A DNA stretch of 64,000 bases from Ricinus communis (taxonomy: Eukaryota; Streptophyta; Magnoliopsida; Malpighiales; Euphorbiaceae): NCBI RefSeq assembly GCF_019578655.1, contig NC_063257.1:19902001-19966000 (forward strand), read 5' to 3'. Positions within the stretch are counted from its first letter, which is position 1; each line of letters starts with the position of its first letter. Under the pieces are notes generated by a model. That model was not told the origin of the DNA. It ran no database searches and was given only the letters and a program-made list of their open reading frames with translations. Positions 1 through 10,430 of the stretch are shown piece by piece. Made by a program: the position numbers and the translations under genes.

Positions 1-18
1 GTGAAAATGGATGCTCTG

Positions 19-441
19 TTAAGCCAGACAGCGAGTGTTCTTGTGCATCGGCAAGTCGATGATGAACTGGTCCTGAACACTGAACCCATGATCATAAATA
101 GCATCATCAAAATGTACAAGGGTACTTGTGAAGTCAATCCCCATAATGGAAATAAAAGACAGGGGAGATAGGGTCAGCTCAGCAAACGGGGTATGGAATG
201 TGCGAATGGTGTCCAACCACCTCTCAAGTAGTACGTAGACCAAATTATAATCGGTCCTCCTAATGACGGACGGCAAGGTAGTAACAAACTGGCGAAACCT
301 GATATCGCTAATCCAAGCCTGCATTGAGCTCGGCAGCTTGTCAAACCACTCATGAGAACTATTAAAGTTTTCAGCAAACTGGATCGACATAACATCGCTC
401 AGAAAAGCACGAAAACAGGTATATATACATAATATACACAT
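19..441 (-). pseudogene. plant mobile domain (PMD)-like fragment
   Basis: A minus-strand frame of about 140 codons that runs to a stop 18 bases from the window edge. The middle part, around LLERWLDTIRTFHTPFAELTL, follows the usual pattern of the plant mobile domain: a helix with a conserved RW pair, then TFH, P and E and a hydrophobic strand. This domain is found in plant transposons and in a few domesticated host genes. Only the N-terminal part of the domain is visible and the frame ends early, so it is read as a transposon remnant. It has no visible promoter and its neighbours are repeats. An unrelated host gene is possible but less likely. Confidence 0.5.
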
Positions 442-1392
442 ACCGAGACCCGAAACAAGTAATTATGTTGTTTATTTATAGCTATTTTCATCAAAACGCC
501 TTCAAAATCAGTCTCCAAACCTATGCATTTAACATGAATCAAGATCGCACATACCGTCGGTGTGTGCACTATATCGGCTCTTTGGGTTAGGGCATAATTA
601 TTTTTCAACTTTTTTCATAATTTTTCATATATTTTGAGCAAATAACACGTGTATCTAGTATTTAAATCACATGAAATAATATTTAAGGCAAGAAAAATAC
701 CTTTTCGACGTTCGAAAATGCTCGATGCGTGTTCAATTTGGCCAAAATAGGGATTTCCTCCCTTTTGACCAGCCCAAAGTCATTTTGGCAGAAATTGGTA
801 GAGAAAACTCCCAATCCGACGCAACTAGGGTGGATCCAACAAATCTAAATGAAAAGCTAGCCATTTAAAAACTAATGTCATGGAATTTGGCTCAGAAATG
901 AGCAGGAAATCAAAGAAAGGATTTAAGATAAAATATGGAGAATTGGATAAAATTGAATTAGAAATTGAGTCAAAAGTGTCATTTTAGTCCTTGGATGAGC
1001 CATTTAACAGTGCAGTCTCCAAAAGACATCTTTCAAATCAATTGCATCTCAAAGTGGGCATTTTTCAACTTAAAGTCAAATTCAGCATCTAGAAAATGGA
1101 AAGTCAAAGTTGAAGCAGGCAAAGTCCTAAAAAATTGAAGTAGGCAAAGTCCTCAAAAGTTGAAGCATGCGAAGTCATAAAAAATTGAAGCAGGCAAAGT
1201 CCTAAAAAATTGAAGTAGGCGAAGTCCTAAAAAATCAAGCAAGAAAAATCCTAAAAATCAAACGAGCGTGGTCCCCACATCAAATCAAAGATTTCTACAT
1301 CTCATATTCTTTTACCGTATCCTTGATATTATGATTTGTCTCAATTTATTTAATCACATGGGTGCTTATAAATTTTGACAAACCGGGACATC
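442..1392. other. intergenic spacer, possible 3' end of a retroelement
   Basis: I see no gene here. The only structure is the 25-bp tandem array at 1110-1258. The last bases before the Tat LTR start (AAACCGGGACATC, 1380-1392) sit where a polypurine tract would be if that LTR were a 3' LTR, but this is weak. Confidence 0.4.
1110..1258. repeat. tandem repeat, ~25-bp unit, about six copies
   Basis: The unit TTGAAGCAGGCAAAGTCCTA plus an A-run repeats about six times with point changes (CAGG/TAGG, CAAAG/CGAAG). The last copies decay into an A-rich stretch. Transposon remnants flank it on both sides. No coding capacity. Confidence 0.85.
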
Positions 1393-1401
1393 TGTCAACA
1401 C
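1393..1401 (+). mobile_element. first 9 bp of Tat-type LTR copy 1
   Basis: TGTCAACAC is the start of the LTR that continues at 6083 as CCATTTTTTCGG. The equivalent unbroken start is at 8168 (TGTCAGCACCCATTTTC). Element E was inserted between the two parts and AACAC (1397-1401 and 6078-6082) is its target duplication. Confidence 0.8.
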
Positions 1402-1779
1402 TGATGTGTGCTACTTGTGTTAGCTATAATCTAAAGCAGTGTACCTATCGATGCAGTCTAGCACTAATGGCGAGTATCAAGGTCGTATTCCTCAGGAAAG
1501 TGAAAGCCTAGAGTTACTCTGTTCTTTATTATATTAACCTAAAATGAGTGATGAATAATTTCTAAACTAACTAATAACTACAATCTAAGTTCTGAGGGAA
1601 ATGCAGGAGTAATTGATAACTAAAATAACCAAGACAAGAAAGCAAACCCAAAGGGAACCTAAACTAGTTGGCAATCAAACAAAAGATAAAGGATTGGTGA
1701 GTCTAATTATGCTACCCGTGGACAAATTCTTAATCGAATTCGCTTTCTCTCTCGAGATAACCAAATTCCTAAACCTAAT
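1402..1779 (-). repeat. truncated left LTR of element E
   Basis: Matches the first ~380 bp of the right LTR at 4609-4985 almost base for base, including the CTCTCGAGATAA block. The match stops abruptly after CTAAACCTAA, where ORF-1 sequence begins. A deletion has removed the rest of the LTR and the C-terminal part of ORF-1. Confidence 0.85.
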
Positions 1780-1791
1780 TGATTGATATCT

Positions 1792-2148
1792 CTACAAAAA
1801 GAAAGTGCTGGCAAACTCCACAGTCAACTCCCTATATGTTGGTTCAACTATCTCAAAGAAATGCTGAAATGGGGGCGTTTCAAGATATCGGCGGACTACG
1901 GCTGCAAGTCCGACGGTTCCCAGTGCTGGCCAGTCTATCCTACGCCCCTTTTCCAAATCTTTGTGCCTCATTGATTGATATCTCTGCTCAAAGGTGGGGC
2001 TGCCCTTGGAAAAGTAGGAATCGATGGCGCTGCGGTGGTCTAATTTGGCCTGAACTAGTCGGTGCAGCACCTGAAGATCGAGAGGAAGAGAAACCATCGG
2101 TCTACCTCCTCTTGTAAACTCTTGATCCTCATCTGGTGGACATGGTAC
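1792..2148 (-). pseudogene. ATHILA ORF-1 (envelope-position) fragment
   Basis: The minus-strand frame is open from 2148, just after a good splice acceptor (TTTCTTTTTAG, 2160-2149), to a stop at 1792. The motif EPTYRELTVEF near its end is typical of the plant ATHILA ORF-1 family, and element A has the same motif (EPTYRELTLEF). This ORF lies after pol in Athila elements, in the position of an envelope gene; its function is unproven. The usual N-terminal IDWPAL/IDWQAL block is present. The C-terminal half is deleted. The methionine at 2097 could be the start if no leader exon is joined. Confidence 0.7.
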
Positions 2149-2701
2149 CTAAAAAGAAATTTTTAGTACTAAGGATCAACGAAATTCTGGCAGCATAACG
2201 ACATAAAATGGACAAACCGAATGATTTAACTTGATAAAATTAAACCGCTCAATGTCCTGCAAAGAAAATTCAATCCACAACACTGCCAACCAATGCTAAC
2301 CAATTAAATTTTCAATTCATCCACATGGAGTTTAACTTCGCCATAATCCGTCACAAGGCAAACCAACATGCTAATATAAAACAGATACAACAGAGTCGAC
2401 TATATATGACAGAGCCTATTGTTTAGCGGCCAACAATAATAATAAAGAGAAAAATAAAGAATTAATCATGATCATGAATAACGGTAGAAAAGAAAAACGG
2501 AAAATATAAGCAAGTATATAAACTAAATTAAAGAAAACAAAAGAAAATTAAGCACAAACATGAATGTAAATGCATGCACCAAATAATAAAATAAGGAAAT
2601 AAACTAAAAAAAATTGAAACACAAATTCGAACACAAAGAAAACATAAATTCGAACTAATATCAAAATAAAATAACGGAAAATGAAGTTGGAGGGTACTTA
2701 C
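2149..2701 (-). other. predicted intron upstream of ORF-1 in element E
   Basis: On the minus strand the donor is CAA|GTAAGTACC (GT at 2701-2700) and the acceptor is TTTTTAG|GTACC (AG at 2150-2149), giving a 553-nt AT-rich intron. Upstream and downstream frames join in phase 0. Element A has a GTAAGT donor at the same place (52121). Splicing is inferred from sequence alone. Confidence 0.55.
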
Positions 2702-2806
2702 TTGACAAACGTAATATCCAAAGCCTTTGAGATGAGAAATAAGAAGTGAGAGAGTAAGAGAGGAGAGAATTGCTAAAACTAAATGGAGAGCAAAATTTTT
2801 AGCCAT
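2702..2806 (-). other. predicted leader exon of ORF-1, hydrophobic if translated
   Basis: An ATG at 2806 opens 35 codons to the splice donor. The peptide starts MAKNF and is followed by about 20 mostly Leu/Ile/Ala/Ser residues, which looks like a signal peptide or membrane anchor. There are two readings: a real secretory leader for an envelope-position protein, or a pyrimidine-rich promoter stretch that encodes Leu/Ser/Phe by chance. The second is supported by the TATA box at 2822-2829, which is so close that transcription from it should start downstream of this ATG. Confidence 0.4.
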
Positions 2807-2821
2807 TTCGAAGTGAAGTGG

Positions 2822-3105
2822 TATATATAGGCAGTGTACGGAACACGCCCGTTTTCACCAACAAGGGCCATGTTCATGAACACGGTCTGGATATCTGGCT
2901 GTGTTAAGCGAATTAAAACATGCGGACTTACCAACTTCTGAGAACATGCCCGTGTTTATGGAACACAAGGACGTGTTGGGGACACGGTCGGGCATAAATG
3001 CCTGTGTGGCCTACTGTGAACGTGTTCATCTTAATTTGATTTTCTTCAATTAGAACACGGGCCGTGTTAATGAACACGGTCTTGAACACGCCCGTGTTGA
3101 TCTCC
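2822..3105 (-). promoter_or_regulatory. internal palindrome array and TATA box of element E
   Basis: On the minus strand a cluster of CACGG/CCGTG words (2838-3105, for example GAACACGG, CACGCCCGTGTT, ACGGGCCGTGTT) is followed directly by TATATATA (2829-2822). The same words fill the LTR of this element (5675-5875), so the LTR promoter module seems to have been repeated inside the element, upstream of ORF-1. Promoter activity is inferred. Confidence 0.5.
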
Positions 3106-3228
3106 AGAAAATGCAAAAGTTGCGATTCTCAGCACTTTCTCACTCTTTCTCACCTACACAACCAATAAGTCCTCAACTCATACACTCAACATAAATAAAA
3201 CTTACCTAAAACAAACTGTAAAATCTAA

Positions 3229-4495
3229 TCAAATTAAGTTCACAATAAAGGGTAAATTATTAAAATTGAAAAATAGAATTTGGGATGCCTCCCAAAAGCG
3301 CTTCTTTTTGATGTGATGAGTCTTCTTAGCTGGATTTATGGTGAAAAGCAAACGGTGGGGATTGATGACCATCCATCCTTCTTCCAAGCAAATGTCTTCA
3401 AGTATCCGCTTACAGGGATAATCGTCAATTTCCTCTTCCCGACTATCAAGCAAGCTGCCAGTATGATAGGCAAAACTCGCTCCTCGTATAATTCCACGTA
3501 GTTATGATGCTCTAGGGGCTCTTCTAATTTGAAAGCTGAAGTTTCACTAATTGGAAGGATCGACAGTTGGGCAATTTCTTCAGGAACATCGATGGCTTTC
3601 TCTAGTCCCTGGCTTGGTTCACTTGCTAGAAGAAACTCGAGCTCCTCCAAGATTTCTTCATTGGATAACTCGTGCTCATCTTCCATCATCGAAGGGACTT
3701 ATGGAAAATCCACTAAAAATTCCTCTAATCGCAACTCAAAGATCATCAATCGACGCCCTGTTGGTAGTCTTTCGGAGGGATCATGTTTGCTTCTTCCTTT
3801 TCTGGTTCTATCTCCATGTTCAAAGAGTTGTCCTGCACAGAAGCATCATCGTCAAACATAATAGATGACCCAGAAAAATTATCACTTGAACTCAAAGTGA
3901 TGGCGCTCAAGTGTTCCTCGAATTCAGTAGCGTTTGATGGAGTTCCCAATTGCTCTTCAGCTAGTAACTTGAAGATTAAGCCTACTTGATGCTCTATGTT
4001 CTTAATCGAGGCTTGTTGATCTTCAAGTATCTTCTCTGTTTGTTGGAATCTATCCTCAAGACTTGCAATAAGCCTCATCATCAGCTCCTCTGACACTAAC
4101 TCTTCACCTTGAGTTGATGGTGCAAGATTAGGCTGCTGAAATTCTGGTGGTTCTTGGCCATCTAAGCTCTATCTAAAGGGTGAATGAGTTCTCCATTTTT
4201 TATTGTAGGTGCTTCCATACGAGTCATTTGGCTAACTTCCCGTATAATTCACCTGTTCATAGTTATAAGAATAATGAGCAGCATCACTATACAATGGACA
4301 ATCGTTACTCAAATGTAAACCATAACAAAATTCAAAAAAAACTTGAGATGAAAGGATAGGAGTAGAGAGTTGATCGGTAGCCCTGCAAAATGATTCCACT
4401 CGAGCTTTTAAAGATGCACGGGTATCCCAATTTTTATCACTCTCTTGGTTCCTAATCTCATTTTCCAACGTGTCATACAAAGAGTTTAGCATTGA
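3229..4495 (-). pseudogene. gag-tail protein of element E, broken
   Basis: Three minus-strand frames (4492-4232, 4096-3746, 3689-3336) align in order with the intact 375-aa frame of element B at 46290-47417. They are interrupted by frameshifts and by a stop near 4170. The recognisable parts are the start (NSLYDTLENEIRNQES), the decayed zinc-knuckle area (FCYGLHLSNDCPLYSD), the coiled-coil segment and the SAITL tract, which in Athila gag is normally LRSG but here reads LSSS. As in B, a second frame (3453-3229) overlaps the end. No capsid domain precedes it. Confidence 0.75.
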
Positions 4496-4584
4496 ACCTT
4501 CTTATCATCCACTATCTGAATCATAAACCTAACTAAATATGGCTAAATTAACAAATAGCAAATTTCACTCTAGTTTTCAAACAT

Positions 4585-4602
4585 TACCCGGGAACGGCGC
4601 CA
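4585..4602 (-). promoter_or_regulatory. primer binding site, tRNA-Asp type (element E)
   Basis: Minus-strand TGGCGCCGTTCCCGGGTA lies 6 bases inside the right LTR. It matches the tRNA-Asp-type site typical of Athila elements (TGGCGCCGTTGCCGGGGA) with a few changes, and fixes the element orientation as minus. Confidence 0.85.
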
Positions 4603-4608
4603 AAAACT

Positions 4609-6077
4609 TGATGTGTGCTACTTGTGTTAGCTACAATCTAAGGCAATGTACCTATCGATGCAGTCTAGCACTAATGGCGAGTATCAAGATCGTATTCCTC
4701 GGGAAAGTGAAAGCCTAGAGTTACTTCTTTGTTCTTTGTTATATTAAACTAAAATGAGTGATGAATAATTTCTAAACTAACTAATAACTACAATCTAAGT
4801 TCTAAGGGAGATGCAGGAGTAATTGATAACTAAAATAACCAAGACAAGAAAGCAAACCCAAAGGGAACCTAAACTAGTAGGCAATCAAACAAAAGATAAA
4901 GGATTGGTAAGTCTAATTATGCTACCCGTGGACGAATTCTTAACCGAATTCGGTTTCTCTCTCGAGATAATCGAATTCCTAAACCTAATAACCTAAAGTT
5001 GGAATATCTTCCTAACAATTGATTCTTAAATTAGCATTAAGCTTTAATCTACCTCTATTAAGCTTTGTTAATTCTTAATCCGGCTAGTTAATTTTCCTTA
5101 TCTCTAAGCGATTATTAACCAGTTCTTGCTATTCAAAATTCCAATTACCAAATGGACTTCTCAATCACACAAAGCAATCTAAACACACAATTCACAACGT
5201 CTCATGAATAATGCATTATCTTATTAATACTAAAAGCAAGAAGAATACAAAACTAACCCAAACAATCCAACAATATAATACTAAGCCAACATAGTAAAGA
5301 AATCCCAATGGATTTAATCAATCTAGCTAATCATGTTCATTATCAAAATCCATAAGAATATAATTACAACAAAAAGTAAAGGTAGAGAAAACCCGATTAC
5401 ACCCTTGGATGAGAGTAAACAGCCCCAATTCCTCTTGCTCGAATTGAATCGATTCTTGTTCCTCTTGCTCGATTTGAAAACCCATCAATAAACCTTGCCC
5501 AATCTTCAATCCTTGAAGGGAATCCGATTGAAACCTTGATCCAAGTCTTCTTTTCCCTTGGTTTCAGCTCAAAAAACCCTTAGGGATAGAAATATTAGGG
5601 TTTTGGACGTTCTCCCCCGCTCTTTTTTCTCTTTCCTCTCTTCTTTTTTTTAATTAATTCCCCCTGTCGCCAGCCAACACGGCCGTGTTGGGAACACGGC
5701 CGTGTTCTTGGCCGTGTTGGGAACACGGTTTGGTGTTCCTGGTCGTGTTACTCTCTGTGGCCGTGCTCCATAAGAAGTACTTTTTCTTTGATGTTTGATG
5801 CACCCAACACGGCCGTGTTGGTGCCCGTGCTAGGAACACGGCCAGTGTTGAAACCAACACGGCCCTGTTTAGCTTCCTCATGCTCGTACTTAGCTTGTTT
5901 CGACAGCTTTGACGTCCAATTATGCTCCAATTCTTCCCTTTATCATTCTTTGACTTCTTTTGAACCTAATGCACACAAACAGATGCATAGGGTGAGTGTT
6001 GGGACCAATTCACATCCAAATGTCCATAAAATCAATCTTAAAAACCCCATTTAGATGTGTGTATTTTACGCACATCA
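4609..6077 (-). repeat. right LTR (5' LTR) of element E
   Basis: 1,469 bp, with TGATGTG...CACATCA ends. The half next to the PBS is nearly identical to the corresponding half of the B LTRs (45330-46079 reversed) and is recognisably related to the A LTRs. The half farther from the PBS is different and carries the palindrome array. No clean TATA box lies between the array and the shared half. Confidence 0.9.
5675..5875. promoter_or_regulatory. palindrome array in LTR of element E
   Basis: Contains the 16-bp perfect palindrome CAACACGGCCGTGTTG twice (5675-5690 and 5805-5820), GAACACGGCCGTGTTC (5692-5707), and several half sites (GGCCGTGTT, AACACGGTT, GGCCGTGCT). It is GC-rich in an AT-rich LTR. 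Confidence 0.85.
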
Positions 6078-6082
6078 AACAC

Positions 6083-7086
6083 CCATTTTTTCGGATCTAG
6101 ATATTGAAGGAATTACAGAAAACTTGATGATGGAAGTCGCTACCTTTCTCGAGACTCAAGAGGTTGAGGACGGGCGGTCTCAATTAGGTTTGAGAATAAT
6201 TGAACTAAAATTACTTTTTCTAAAATCAATTTGGACTCAGTTGTCAGAAAAATTAAGTTTGAAAGGTGAAATGGTGGTTTCCGTAAGTTTTAAGACTAAA
6301 ATGCAAATTTATTCAAACTTTGTACTCGTTGGAGCCAATCGGCTCTACACATTGCCGATTGGCTTATTTCTCAATTTTGATGCCGGTTGACTTAAAAATG
6401 CCAAAATAAATAAAAGAAGATACTATAAAGAATATTTAGTGATAATTGTTGAATTTTATTGATAAATATTTGAATTTTAAATGGATATTCATTTAACTGA
6501 ATATCTGATAAAATCCATTGATTCAATTAATTATTGATTTTTCTTTAATACATCTAGGGTTTCCTAAAATCCTAAACCTATAAATATATCGTTAAGTCTT
6601 AGGTTTAGAGTTAACGACACTCGTTAATTACTAGAGATACGTTAATTAATTAAATAAAGAGTTGTAGGAAACAGAGAGAGAGGTCACTAAGAAAGAATTG
6701 AGATTAGGAAAGTGTTTTCATTGAACAACAAAAGCTTTTTAAAACCCAAACAACACAAGATTCTAATCCGATCTTCAATTCAACCGCTTCATCATCTCTA
6801 GAAACTCGTAAATCATCAATCTACGGTAACAACCCAAGAGTTTCCTTACATCCAGCATCATCAACATCTTTTTTCCCTTACTAGTTCTTTTGTCTTTATG
6901 ATTCTAGGAACATGATTAAGTCAATTTTTTTGAATATTTTATATGATTTACATTATTAGATTAGGATTTCATATGAATTAACATATCTCTATAATACTGG
7001 ATTTGAATATCATAAAATGATATGTGCTGGGTTTGAATAAGATAAATTGATTTTTTTATTGGATTTTGAATTTGATGATTAGAATG
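6083..7086 (+). mobile_element. Tat-type LTR copy 1, 5' part
   Basis: Continues from 1393-1401. It aligns with 8168-8914 and with 30628-31560: TCTAGATATTGA near the start, a CTCGAGACTC block, paired GCCGATTGGC words, an A+T-rich stretch, then the block CGGTAACAACCCAAGAGTTTC. At 7086 the match breaks and sequence of the same LTR follows in the opposite orientation. Open frames here (for example 6055-6390) are chance frames. Confidence 0.7.
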
Positions 7087-8165
7087 ATTAGGGTGTGGAC
7101 GGTTGTTTCAGGGATGCACCAAGTGTCTCTAGCAACTACGGCACTGCAAGGCTTTTCCACCTAATAGGAACATGCTAACTAATCATAGAGACTAGCGCAG
7201 AGATGGGAGTTGCCACCCGGGTAATTCTCTGGGACACTTTTAATTGAGTGGTGTACTATATTCCATAAGAATGCTTCACCACATAAAGAGATGGATTCGG
7301 AAGCCAACTTCCTTATTTGTGTATCTTAGTCTTTAATTTTATTCTTTAATAGGCTATTCCCTATAAATGCGATATTTTTATTTCTTACAAGTATTCATTA
7401 CAGCATGTGAGGTCCTTCTAAGTCTAGCCCATTTTATTAAATCCAACCCATGCTTGATTTGTTAGCATTTTTAACTATTTAATTATGTACACTTAGTCTC
7501 CAATTACAAATTATACACTTAATTCTAACCTTTTAAGCCTAAATGGGCTACCTTTTATGCTAAGGCCCAATTGGGTGATTCTTAGTCTAGTGTAGCCCAA
7601 TTAATTTAAATAAAGCATTGCAAAACCCACTAAGTCCATATGGATTTCAATTTAACCCATTTTTACCATCCTTTAACCTAATGGACTAGTTTTTCATGTT
7701 AAGGTCTAATTTTAACTTAAAGTCTACATGTCCAATTTTAATTAGGCAATCATACAACATATATTTGGCATCCATCAAACGTAGAACAAAAATAAGTGTA
7801 GAAAATTAAATCTAGCTATTACAACCCTCCTCCAACAAAAAAAGAATGCACCTAAAACTAAGCTACAACATACAAAATATACCAAAATACATGGAAATCC
7901 AAAATTAGGGCAAATTTGGCTAAAGAACCGATTGGCTCAGTGCAAAGCCAAATCGGCTCTAGGGCTTGGTTAGGCTGGTTCTGCAATTTTTCTTGAAGTT
8001 CTCATGCCAGGAGCAAATTTTACATGTACAAAAGGTCAAAAAAATGATTAAATACATGAAATAATGAAATAAAAACATAAGAAACGAATCAAATAGACTA
8101 AAACACATAGAAATTAACATAAACACAGAACAAGAACAAACTGGCAAAAGGCCAAAACATCTTGC
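7087..8165 (-). mobile_element. Tat-type LTR 3' part, inverted
   Basis: Reverse complement of the LTR 3' half seen at 15068-16020 and 31840-32780. Matching blocks are GTGTCTCTAGCAACTACGGC (7120), the GGTCCTTCTAAGTCTAGCCC region (7412) and the ACCGATTGGCTC pair (7927). It abuts copy 1 head to head. Confidence 0.7.
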
Positions 8166-8167
8166 AT

Positions 8168-8914
8168 GGTGTCAGCACCCATTTTCTAGATCTAGATATT
8201 GAGGGAATTATGAAAAATCCGATGATGAAAGTTACTCCGCTTCTCGAGTCTAGGGAGATTAAGGAGGAGCAAATTTAGTAAAGCTTGAGAATAATTGAAC
8301 TAAAAATTACTTTTCTAGAATCAATTTGGACCCAATTAACAGAAAAAATAAAGTTTGAGAGTTGAAATGACAGTTTTTATGAATATAGGGACTAAATCGT
8401 TAAAGTTTTTGAGAATTTTGCCCCTTGGAGACAATTGACTCTGCATACGGCTCTATATAGAGCTGATCGACTTAGCATAAAGCTAAATCAACTCTGTGAA
8501 AAGCCAATGGGCTCTACACAGTGTCGATTAGAGCCGATTGGCCGTTTCTGAAATTTGACGTTGTTCTACGTGTATTTTCGACCTAAAATGTCAAAATTGG
8601 TAAAAAGAAGTTTTTAAAAAGTATCTATGATAATTTTTGGAATTTTTAAATATTTTTCATGATAATAGTTTGAGATAAAAGATATAATTTATTTTTATTT
8701 GATATTAATCTGATAAACAAAAGGATAATTATAGTTTATTTTTTCAAATAATTAAATGTTTATCTATTCCTCTAAGGTTTCCTGAAATCCTACTGCTATA
8801 AATAGAATGATATACCCTAGGTCTAAGGTTAGCTACATTCCTCAAGGTATTCTTTAAGTTGCACTCTAAAAATTTGATCGACATATACATAGAATTAGCC
8901 ACTAAGAAACAACT
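8168..8914 (+). mobile_element. Tat-type LTR copy 2, 5' part
   Basis: Begins at the full LTR start TGTCAGCACCCATTTTC. It contains the palindrome cluster at 8425-8540 (AGCCGATTGGC and relatives) and a TATA box CTATAAATAGAATG near 8797, then breaks off near 8914. Confidence 0.7.
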
Positions 8915-10430
8915 CTAGAGATGTATCTAGAAGCCAACTTCTTTATTTGTATATATTTATCTTTACTTTTATTATTTAACGGGCTATTCTCTATAAATGC
9001 AATAGTTTTATATTACACATCAAGCACTACAACATATGAGGTCCTCATGAATCTAGCCCATTTTATTAAACCTCAACCCATACCCCAAGTTATTAACCTA
9101 TCATACTAATTAATTATGTACAAAGCCTACTTAGTCTAGCCCAATTACAAGTTATGCTTTTATTTCCAATCTTTAAGCCTAATGGACTACTTTTTATGAA
9201 AAAGCCCAATTCAGTGATCTTAAATCTAATATGGCCCAATTAATTCAATTAAAGCATGGTAAACCCACTAAGTCTATATGAATTTTAAATTTAGGCTTAA
9301 TATATCATCTCTTTAATTTAATGGACTATAATTTTCATGCCAGGTCTAATTTTAAGGTCTGATATCTATATGTCTAGTTTTTATTAAGCAATCAAATAGC
9401 ATATATTTGCATACATCTAAAATAAAGCAAAAATAAAGTGTAGGAAAATTAAATCTAGCTATTACAACCCTCCTACAACTAAAAATCAAAAGAAAAACAC
9501 ATAAACTAAGTTATGGTGTACAAAAATTGCCAAAAATCGCATGAAAAATTCAAAAAATAGGCCTGAATTTGGTGTAAAGCCTATTCGGCTTAGCACAGAG
9601 CCGATCGGCACTGCACAAAGTCGATAAGCTCTAGAGCTTGGTAACTATCGATTTTGCATCTTTTTTCGATCCTTCCTTGCCCAGAAACCGATTTAATTAA
9701 TTCATAAGAAACCCAAATCTAAAGCATAGAAAACAGTAAAAGAATATCCTAATCATGTTTCTAGAAATATAAAAACAGAAGAACCAGTTCAAGGGAAAGT
9801 GATGTTGATGATGCTGGATGTGGGGAACTCTCAGGTTGTCACTGTAGTTTACTGATCTGCGAGTCTCTAGAAATGATGAGGCTATTGAATCAAGGATCGG
9901 TTGAGAATCTAGTGCTGCTTAAGTTTGGGAAATATTCTATCGTTCCATAGAAAGGTTTCCTAATCTAAGGTTCTTTCTTAAAGACTTTGCTCTCCAGTTA
10001 CTAAAAAAGCTCTCTATTATCGAACGTTGGTTTTTAGTATTTTTAGTAATACTAGCCTATAATCCATGTAGCTCCTCTAGACTTAGGACTTAATGATGTA
10101 TTTATAAAGGTAGGATTTTAGGAACCCTAGATGTATTAGATAAATATCAATAATTAATTAAATTCCTTGATTTTATCAGATATTCAATTAAATGAATATC
10201 CATTTAAAATTTAATAAAATCCAATAATTATCACAAATATCTTCTAGGAACTTCTTTTTTTACCAATTTTGGCATTTTAGGTCAAAATTACATGTAAAAT
10301 GACGTCAAATTTCAGAAAATAGCCAATCAGCACTATGTAGAGCCGACGGGCTATGCACAGAGCCGATTTGGCTTCATGCTAAGCCTATCGGCTCTTTATA
10401 GAGTCAATTGAGTGACGTTGGGTGGCGAAG
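8915..10430 (-). mobile_element. Tat-type LTR, long inverted part
   Basis: Reverse complement of the LTR from near its 3' end back to its palindrome cluster. Landmarks are GAAGCCAACTTC (8931), the CGATCGGCACTG area (9600), the reverse of the CTCTCAGGTTGTCAC block (9826) and paired AGCCGAT words (10321-10405). It ends at unrelated, more GC-rich sequence at about 10430. Confidence 0.7.

Larger units (their letters stand above)
1402..6077 (-). mobile_element. element E: non-autonomous Athila-type LTR element
   Basis: The right LTR (4609-6077) is complete. The left LTR (1402-1779) is truncated and fused to the inside of the element. Both begin TGATGTGTGC and the right one ends GCACATCA. A perfect 5-bp duplication, AACAC, flanks the element. 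On the minus strand the order is LTR, PBS, gag-tail frame, palindrome array, internal TATA and splice donor, ATHILA ORF-1 fragment, LTR. No protease, reverse transcriptase, RNase H or integrase is present, so it must have depended on a partner. Element B at 44628 is a close relative with the same gag-tail frame and the same downstream LTR half. Confidence 0.85.

Noticed and set aside
1110..1258. CRISPR-like array of 25-bp repeats
   Set aside because: The repeats have no unique spacers and the genome is a plant; it is a simple tandem repeat.
3529..3868. Plus-strand frames of 105-110 codons
   Set aside because: Opposite-strand shadows of the gag-tail gene of element E.
5654..5930. Short frames with repeated AVL/GRV peptides
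   Set aside because: The CACGGCCGTG array read as codons.
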